DNA of 64,000 nucleotides from positions 16,282,286 to 16,346,285 of the forward strand of contig CM069603.1 of the NCBI GenBank assembly GCA_035771175.1, given 5' to 3'. The notes beneath the pieces are model-generated. The model saw only the letters and a list, made by a program, of their open reading frames with translations, was not told the origin of the DNA and did no database searches. Below, one piece after another: positions 57,901 to 64,000 of the stretch (position 1 is the stretch's first letter; every line of letters begins with the position of its first letter). Source of the DNA: Paratinospora sagittata. Taxonomy: Eukaryota > Streptophyta > Magnoliopsida > Ranunculales > Menispermaceae. The position numbers and the translations under genes are program-made.

Positions 57901-57941
57901 TTGGGTTATGGGCTAGATGAAATAATTTTCGGGGCGTCACA
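54916..57941 (-). mobile_element. Ty3/gypsy solo LTR (family G), copy 2
   Basis: The ends match those of the LTR at 44534 (minus strand TGTGACGCCCCGAAAATTAT to GGGGTCGCCACA). It is flanked by the exact duplication AAGTG (54911-54915, 57942-57946) and is 3026 bp with no coding sequence. Because its duplication differs from that of copy 1 (TACCG), the two are independent insertions. Internally it has its own duplications: a 50-bp one at 55633-55735, one of about 180 bp at 56815-57130, and an array at 57361-57530. Confidence 0.9.
57361..57530. repeat. Tandem repeat in gypsy solo LTR 2, unit about 43 bp
   Basis: Four copies of a unit with CTCCACTCACCTCACTTTCT and AGCACATTCTTGGATT. Copy 1 of the LTR has no such array. 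Confidence 0.8.
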
Positions 57942-59612
57942 AAGTGGGTCCCACAAAATATCAAGAAGATAAAGATGGTTTTTTTGATCGTATCCTACTC
58001 ATATCTCATTAGAGATCTCACTCCCTAGAATAGTGGGAGTGGGATACGTAACTACCAAGAGTGGCACCACTTTCACATGATATGTGGGATATGTGGTTAT
58101 CTCTTATAAAAGATAACTCCTTGAGAGAAAAAGAATTAACTCAAGAAACTAAGAGTTGCGTGAGGTTTTTGAAGAGATTTCGGTGAAAACCAAAAAGCCA
58201 AGTCTTTAACTTGTGATTGTGATCATTCTCAAAAGAGTATTTGGGCTGTGCATTTTGGTTTGAGGTCATTCTACCGTACTTCGAAACTCACCATGCACTC
58301 ACATCAGATATCGAAAAGTTCGGTAACACTTCCTTATTCTTCTATGTAATGTTTATTTATAGATAGTATATTTAATTTTTATAGTTTTCATGTACTTTTT
58401 TTTGCTTTCAATAAAACAAATTTGCAATTGCCTCTTTCGATATATCCATTGCCTCGTAGATATACCCCATTGTTGGTTTCTTCTCACTGTAACCAAACGA
58501 AGAACTTTAACCAATGGAGATGAAACTTTCAAAATATGGGCAACATCATTCCAAAATGGAAATGTGGCAAATCTTGTTTGTTTCAGCCAAAAATTTCACC
58601 CTGAATAGGCGGATGACAAAGTCAGCTAATTGACAAAGATAAGAACTTGCTGCTCATTCGAACTCCTCGAACAGTCTTCTCGTTCCTAACTTGCAAAGGA
58701 TTGTGGCACCCGGGGGTTGTCATCGAAAATACTCTAATGCTTAAGTTAGTCCCTAAATGAGAGAAAAAGATAAGTGTAGAGAGTTGGAGTTCTAGAGCAT
58801 ACCTTTCTTCGATTGAATGAAGTTCCTTTTTATAGCTGAGGCTAGATCACTTGCATTTAATGTCGTGATTTATTATTGGGAGGCATTCACGCCTTTTCCT
58901 TATCTGGATTTAATCGATGATCTTGTACATCGGGATCTATTTTTGTTGTGATGAGCTCGAAATTGTTATGATCAAGACTTAGGGAATCCCAATCCCTGGT
59001 CGTGTGATGTGGGCCCTTCGGTTGTAGCCAGGGAGTCTTGGCCAAGGATCGAAAGGAGGTCCCCTTTGACCGTGAGGGGTGGAGCTCCTTGACCTCAGCC
59101 AGGGGAGCCTCTGTGGCTGAGGAGGGCTCCTCGATCACGGCTTAGGGGGCTCGACCGATGACCAAGGAAGATCGGCCGAAAGGGGTCCTTCGGCCGATGC
59201 CAAATGGGTTTTTTGCCCGGCCGTGGCCAAGGGGACCTTAGTCTAGGCTGAAGGAGTTTTAGCCCATGACCGGGTGTTGCACTCGGCCAGCGACCAGGGA
59301 TTTCGCTAATTTTGGTTGGCAGTCGAGTGTCCCGATTTTAGCCGAGGTGTTTTTCAAATGTTGGACTAACATTTTTTTTGGTTTCCTATTGTCTCTTTTT
59401 TGGTGTAACAGTAAGCTCCTGGCCAACATGCGGAGACTTAATGTGTTGGTTCGCTCGTCATTTGAGATGGGGATCATGATTCGGTGTGGCACGAGTTGGT
59501 TGTTATATGGATCCCACTTTTCTTTATATATTGGTGTATGGGTTTGTGTTTCATACCCTGCTTGAGGTCATGCTTTCCAATTTGCTTGACTTGGGTGTCG
59601 CATAGAGGTTAG

Positions 59613-62600
59613 TGCTACACCAATTACCTCTAAGGTTGGATATTTTGGTGATTACAAACCACATTCTACATTAATTCGACATTTGATGTGAGTTCTCAAG
59701 CTTAAATGTAAAGGAGTTTAATCCAATCAAGTGGAGCTCAAGTCAAGGCAAGAAAGGAAAATCTTCAAAGCATTGGTCGTCAAGCTATCTATTTTTATGT
59801 ATGCTTAGACAGTTTTTAGGAATGTAGAATTTCACCATAAGAATATTCAGCAAGTTCCAAACTATTCCTCAATCATTCCAAAAATAGTTCTTTAAAAGTT
59901 TTTAAGTTTTTTTTTCAAGCTTCGAATCGTTTTGAAATGTTCTTCAAAATGAGTTTGATCGATCGAATTAATTACTTTCAAATGATGTTCAAGTGTTTTT
60001 GTTGGCCTAAGTGGTTTTCTACTTAGAATTCTCTTAAGTATTTTGATGCTAACAAACAATATAACCATGGTGTTAATGGTTGTATTGAGTATATTTTAGC
60101 ACCATAGATCAAGTTTAAGGCCACTGTAAGACTCAAGCAAATGACCACTTTGTGAAAGGCAAAATCGAAGTTCAGGATCAAGGATGGTCAAGCTGAAGTC
60201 AAGAGAATTCATTTGGTATGCAAGAAGTCAAGGCAAGGTGGCAAGTTAACCGAGGTCAAGAAGAAGTAAACAGGAGGTCAAAACATCTGATCGTAATAAA
60301 TTTCTATATTGTAATTGCTTTAGATTATCTTAGGTTGTAGGTTTCTTCTTTGATTGATTAGCCACTCATTTTTTATCGATTTTTTTCTTAGAACTTTTCG
60401 TATTTGGTTTTTCAATTTTTTGAATTAATGACGTTTCGCTTATTTATTCTTTCGATCATGATCATAAATGTTTTCTCATTATATTTATTTTGAAATGATC
60501 ATATTGCATGTCTTTGAAAATGAATTTATCATATATGCTAAAATCCAAGGAACTTACTCCTTCCCGAAGGAACTCGTTCCTTGACACCTTTTTGTGAAAC
60601 TTCATGTTTTTATCGTATTGCATCATATCATATCATTTTTTATTTATTCAAGATATTATTGTTTTGATGCATACTTTTACGAAATCAAAACTTGAATGTT
60701 TTTAGAACAAAACGAATTTCCCTTTCAGAAAAACTCACTCCATGATATCTTTTTTTCGAAAACTCATGTTTCTGATTCTATTTTTAGTTTCAAAATCATG
60801 TTCCAAATGTGAATTCAATGTCCTATCAATCATGAAACTTAGACATGTTCAAGAATTGTATTCTTGACATGCACACGTTTTCCAAGAACCCGTGGAATGC
60901 ATTCCTCCCTGTAGGAACGCAGTCCAACAGTCAAAACACACCCATTTTGCCTCAGACATGCTGGAACGCACTTCAGCAGGGAGAAATGTGTTTCAGGCAA
61001 GGGAAAAATGGTAAAGTGTTCTCGGGTTTTGTGGAACGCGTTCCAGTAGGTGAACCTGCAAATTTGGATTTTCGTGCACCGCACTTCAGCAGGCTGGAAT
61101 TCACTCCACTGGGAAAATTCCATATTTGCACATTTTCAAGTTTTAAACTTGAGCATTCATTGTGGGCCATTGATTTACGTTAATAATAGTTTAAATCTTT
61201 TAATCTTGGCAATTGATGATAGGTTTAGGGTTTTAGAACTTGGTTTTCTATATAAAAAATAATTAAACCCTACTCTAATAACAAGAACTTTTATTATTGT
61301 TATCCAATATTTTATTTTGCAATTGAACCAAAAAGAGGAAGCTGCCATTCGAAAAGTTGTGCATTTTTTATCAAGTTCTACTGAGTTTTGGAACACACAT
61401 TTTGAATTAAAGTTTTTCACGATCACGAGCTTCATTACATATCTTGTTTTTGGATCGAACCAAGGTGATTTTCTTCCATTAATGTTCAGTTGTGCTTAAG
61501 TTTTCAATCTTGTGGCTGAGATATCTTAGGGAGAAACCATTACTCTATGTAAGTATTTCGAGGTTTGTTTGGTAAGGAACAACCTCTCTCTATCTTCATT
61601 GTATTTGGGTTCGTATGTATCATTGAGCTTCATTGTACTTGTTCTAAGTGTTTAGAACAACATCATCATTACTTTGTTTGTCTCCTTGATTTGTTTCTAG
61701 CTGAGACATATCAAGTGAAGTGATTTGGTTCACTTGTGATTCCAAGATTGAAATCAAAGTTTGGTTCATCTAAGTCCCGGAAAAGGATGTTGTAGGTTCT
61801 TCCTGAGCCTTTAAAAGGATAGGTTTGCCTTAAACCTGTAAAAAAGCATATGTAACAATTTGATTCATACCCGTGAAGTGAATCTAAGATAACGGAATCC
61901 TAGAGAAGGTTTCTTAGGCCGTGGAATAGGAAAAAGCTTTCTGAACCTCGTAAAAATCTCTGTCTCCTTGTGTTTATTTTTCACATTTTACTATTGTCCA
62001 TGATCTATTTGTTAAAATGTCTCAACTAATTTAAGGAACAAAAAAATATGAATTACCAATTATTTCAAATAGGCCAAAACACCCAATTCACCCCCCTATT
62101 GGGTGTCCAACAGTTTTGAGTGTTTTTTAAATGTTTGATTTGATTCGAAATGATTTTATGTAAAATTGATTTGATGGATCTTTCAAAAATCCAAGAACTT
62201 GAATTTTTTCTCAGTTGAGCAGGACACTCACATCGATGTACGACGCTCAAGCAGTAGCCATATAACTTATCCATCATGTCAGTACTTAGGATGCTCGTCC
62301 ATGAGCAAAACACTCACAGAATTGTCTAAATTTTCTGGGCATGCCTTGAGGATGCTCATTGGGTTGTCTGAGATCAGATTGACTCTCGGGTTGACAAACT
62401 GCAGGACACTCGATCCACTGCAGGACACTCATGTGCTAAATGAACCTCTGGGTTTTCATTACAGTAGCGCCCTCCTCAAGCTGCAGGATGCTCACCCTGC
62501 TGTGTTAGAAAAATTAGACTTCTAAAATGTGCGGCGTCAATTCTGATTCACTTACTATTTTGGTGAAAATGCATTTTGACATAAATCTTCAACGTCTTGT

Positions 62601-63395
62601 TCTTACCATTTTCATGAAAGATTTTATCCTTTGAACTTTGAAATTCAAACAAAAGCTTAGGGTCTTTGGGAGATTGAAATCCTAGTGCTCTCATATAAGA
62701 AGAAGTCGTTGGCATTGTTTGAAAAATACAACATACACATATACACTGAGACAAAAATGAGATTTTTTTGTGCTACGGTCTTTGAAATTTATTCTTCTAT
62801 TTTGAGCGTAAACATTGTGAAAAGAGTTAGTTTTATTCTCTAAGATTTTTGAAATCTTTTCTCGGATTTGAGAACTTGTAATTTCACATTCATCAAAATC
62901 CAAAAGAAGTAAGAAGGAGCAAACTTTACATTTCAGCTGGGCTGAAATCTTTCCATTATGCTGAACAAACCTTGTGTGGAGTTCATAATTTCTCTTTAAG
63001 TATTTTATTCGATTCTTGGTAAGAGAATCAATTTGTTTTACTGAAATTTATTTTGTAAATTGACGGGGAGTCACTAAGTAAGAACTTGTTTAAGCTCAAG
63101 TGTAACGGTTTTTCTCACACCCCGCAAGTTGAGAAGTGAAACAGCTCTCTCCCACCAGTAAGTTGAGATAGTGTAACGATTTAATCCTCACCCATGAAGA
63201 GGATTCACTAGTGGAGTTTGAAAATCCTAATTGGGGAGATTAGGTAGTGAATGTAGGCATGGCCGAACCACTATAAATCTTTTTGTACTCTATTTTATTT
63301 TTGTTGCACTTTTTACTATTATTTAGTTTGAGAAAGGAATAACCTGCAACCTGTCCAATTCACCCCCCCCTTTTGGACACTTAACTGGGCCAACA
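59613..63395 (+). mobile_element. SIRE-like copia solo LTR with a nested solo LTR
   Basis: Starts TGCTACACCAATTACC, ends ACTTAACTGGGCCAACA. Flanks GTTAG (59608-59612) and ATTAG (63396-63400) differ at one base. Without the nested LTR it is about 1.67 kb, the usual SIRE LTR length in this window. It carries a cluster of CAGGACACTCA/GATGCTC motifs at 62218-62500. Confidence 0.8.
60000..62112 (+). mobile_element. Copia solo LTR nested in the SIRE solo LTR
   Basis: Starts TGTTGGCCTAAGTGG, ends ATTGGGTGTCCAACA, flanked by the exact duplication GTTTT (59995-59999, 62113-62117). Length 2113 bp without coding sequence. Blocks match the 5' LTR of copia B, for example the segment around 60840-61080 with GGAACGCGTTCC-like motifs. 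Confidence 0.9.
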
Positions 63396-63579
63396 ATTAG
63401 TTTTTTGGTCTCTTTCCTTCGATTTTAAGCTCAAGTGACTTTCTTTTCTCGCTTTAGGTGTGTTGGCTTGGTTTTCATTCATTGTTTGTATGCTTGGGTA
63501 AGTTTGGGTTGTTCGTAGAGTTCACTGTTTCCTTCGTCTTGGGTGTTGGTCAACCAAGCTCGTTAAACGAGCACGTTGT

Positions 63580-64000
63580 TGTTGGCCCGGTATTATTGTC
63601 CAAGAAGGGGGGTGAATTGGAGTTGGCAGATTTTTTGTTTTACTTTTTTAGTTAATTTAATTAATCAATTAAAGTGCGCATAAGGTAATAAACAAAGCAA
63701 TAAAGTGCAGGGAACATAAATAAATGTGCACAACGATTTAGAGCGGTTTGGTTCCCCTTGAACCTACATCCACTACCCGATCACCACGATCAGGATTTCC
63801 CAATACACTATTAGTTAATCACTTACGGGGGGATAACAAGTCGTTCATAGAAACTTATAACTTACTAAATGGATGAAATTTCATTAAATGAGGTCATGAA
63901 GCACAATCCATTTAGTATGAGCATACAATTTACATGAGATAGTGAATGCACATGGTATGCTACAATAATAGTGAACAAGATATATGTATAATATGAACAT
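63580..64000 (-). mobile_element. SIRE-like copia LTR, leaves window at right
   Basis: The minus strand ends here in TGTCCAACC-type sequence: plus strand TGTTGGCCCGG followed by AAGAAGGGGGGTGAATTGG. The part 63735-63850 matches the LTR at 1540-1760, so both belong to one subfamily. The frame 63458-63655 crosses the LTR border and is a by-product. The rest lies outside the window. Confidence 0.75.

Larger units (their letters stand above)
47438..58383 (+). mobile_element. Ty1/copia element (copia C), nearly complete but inactive
   Basis: 5' LTR 47438-47908, primer-binding site, leader, gag, protease, integrase, reverse transcriptase, RNase H and 3' LTR 54879-58383 occur in the copia order. 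An exact target duplication GTTTT flanks it (47433-47437, 58384-58388), with hAT transposase codons continuing across. Without the gypsy solo LTR in its 3' LTR it is about 7.9 kb. The 471-bp and about 474-bp LTRs differ at many places, so it is old. Every protein has stops, shifts or lost residues. Confidence 0.9.
54879..58383 (+). repeat. 3' LTR of copia C, split by gypsy solo LTR
   Basis: Starts TGTTGAAAATATTTGATCC, ends TTTTTATA; about 474 bp without the insertion. It aligns with 47438-47908. Confidence 0.9.
43330..58573 (-). pseudogene. hAT transposase (C-terminal part), split by two insertions
   Basis: Three minus-strand pieces form one gene remnant. At 58573-58389 the frames read TFPFWNDVAHILKVSSPLVK, VLRLVTV, then MGYIYEAMDISKEAI. 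Across the copia C insertion it goes on ENIEIIDTRW (58388/47437-47410), then across a gypsy solo LTR at 44533: VYQFLGPSHTTGSH. Next come YSIQRLV, EEIPL and, near 44070, LLTCSACDCERNWSIFEH, the conserved core of the hAT dimerisation region. The tail is acidic (DNEDEELEINEEE near 43560). Stops and shifts abound. This is the form seen in plant DUF659/hAT proteins. The N-terminal part with the zinc finger and first catalytic residues is absent: a Tat-like LTR adjoins at 58579. Confidence 0.8.
58579..63486 (-). mobile_element. Tat-like LTR holding nested solo LTRs; right end tentative
   Basis: The part 58579-59612 resembles the Tat-like LTR at 40253: TGTTTCAGCCAAAAATTTCACC at the edge, the same order of blocks, and a TATA site (CTATAAAAAGG on the minus strand near 58830). 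It is interrupted at 59613 by a SIRE solo LTR and continues after 63395. The best right end is 63481 (minus strand start TGAATGAAAACC), followed by TTGTT at 63482-63486, which equals TTGTT at 58574-58578. If correct it is a solo LTR of about 1.1 kb in the hAT gene. U3 is GC-rich with repeats of a TGGCCAAGG/GGCCGA type motif (58980-59290). Confidence 0.5.

Noticed and set aside
44534..57941. The two family G LTRs as the 5' and 3' LTRs of one element surrounding copia C
   Set aside because: Each has its own exact target duplication (TACCG and AAGTG), so they are two separate insertions.
58935..59290. A GC-rich gene-like stretch with an 83-codon minus-strand frame
   Set aside because: It is the U3 part of the Tat-like LTR, with repeated GGCCAAGG/GGCCGA motifs and the TATA site next to it.

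Overview
The window is repeat-rich plant nuclear DNA, most likely from a eudicot. It is AT-rich and intron-free at the scale seen. Its recognisable content is almost all transposable elements of plant type: SIRE/Maximus-like and other Ty1/copia elements, Athila-like, Tat-like and chromovirus-like Ty3/gypsy LTRs, hAT and Mutator-type DNA elements, a probable Helitron terminus, tRNA-derived SINE-like pieces and MITEs. I found no intact host gene, and no rRNA, tRNA or CRISPR array. Every recognisable coding region is element-derived and most are broken. I assign no species.

Layout. Positions 1-3673 hold three abutting LTR pieces (gypsy LTR, Athila LTR, SIRE LTR), all on the minus strand. A non-autonomous hAT element (3880-6109, 8-bp target duplication) carries a SIRE solo LTR (4310-5947). 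A second hAT element (6207-6882) and a MULE (8306-9109, 9-bp duplication) follow, among unclassified sequence up to 11264. From 11270 to 35775 lies one minus-strand SIRE-like copia element (copia A) opened by three events. A non-autonomous Athila-like element (13582-21039) sits in its RNase H codons and itself carries a gypsy solo LTR (18264-19637). An Athila fragment (22600-25260) sits in its integrase tail. A second SIRE-like element (copia B, to 32723) sits at its protease codons and carries another solo LTR (30313-32141). The Athila fragment and copia B meet at a probable 5-bp microhomology deletion junction near 25258.

Positions 35776-43300 hold a tandem Helitron-like 3' end, two copies of one MITE, two SINE-like elements and a 4.2-kb Tat-like element (37007-41195) with no coding capacity and two palindrome-bearing minisatellite arrays. 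From 43330 to 58573 a degenerate hAT transposase gene (minus strand) is split by a gypsy solo LTR (44534-47409) and by a nearly complete but dead copia element (copia C, 47438-58383), whose 3' LTR holds a second gypsy solo LTR (54916-57941). The hAT gene ends against a Tat-like LTR at 58579, which holds a SIRE solo LTR (59613-63395), which in turn holds another (60000-62112). A further minus-strand SIRE LTR starts at 63580 and leaves the window.

The genes do not form a pathway. What can be read is a history of insertion: at least nine target-site duplications (exact or with one mismatch) give the nesting order, and five to six solo LTRs show repeated loss by LTR-LTR recombination. The strongest candidates for something undescribed are the two-array Tat-like element, the Athila-like element with two intact ORFs joined by a TAATG stop-start overlap, the palindrome clusters in SIRE LTRs, and the MULE with five related palindromes.
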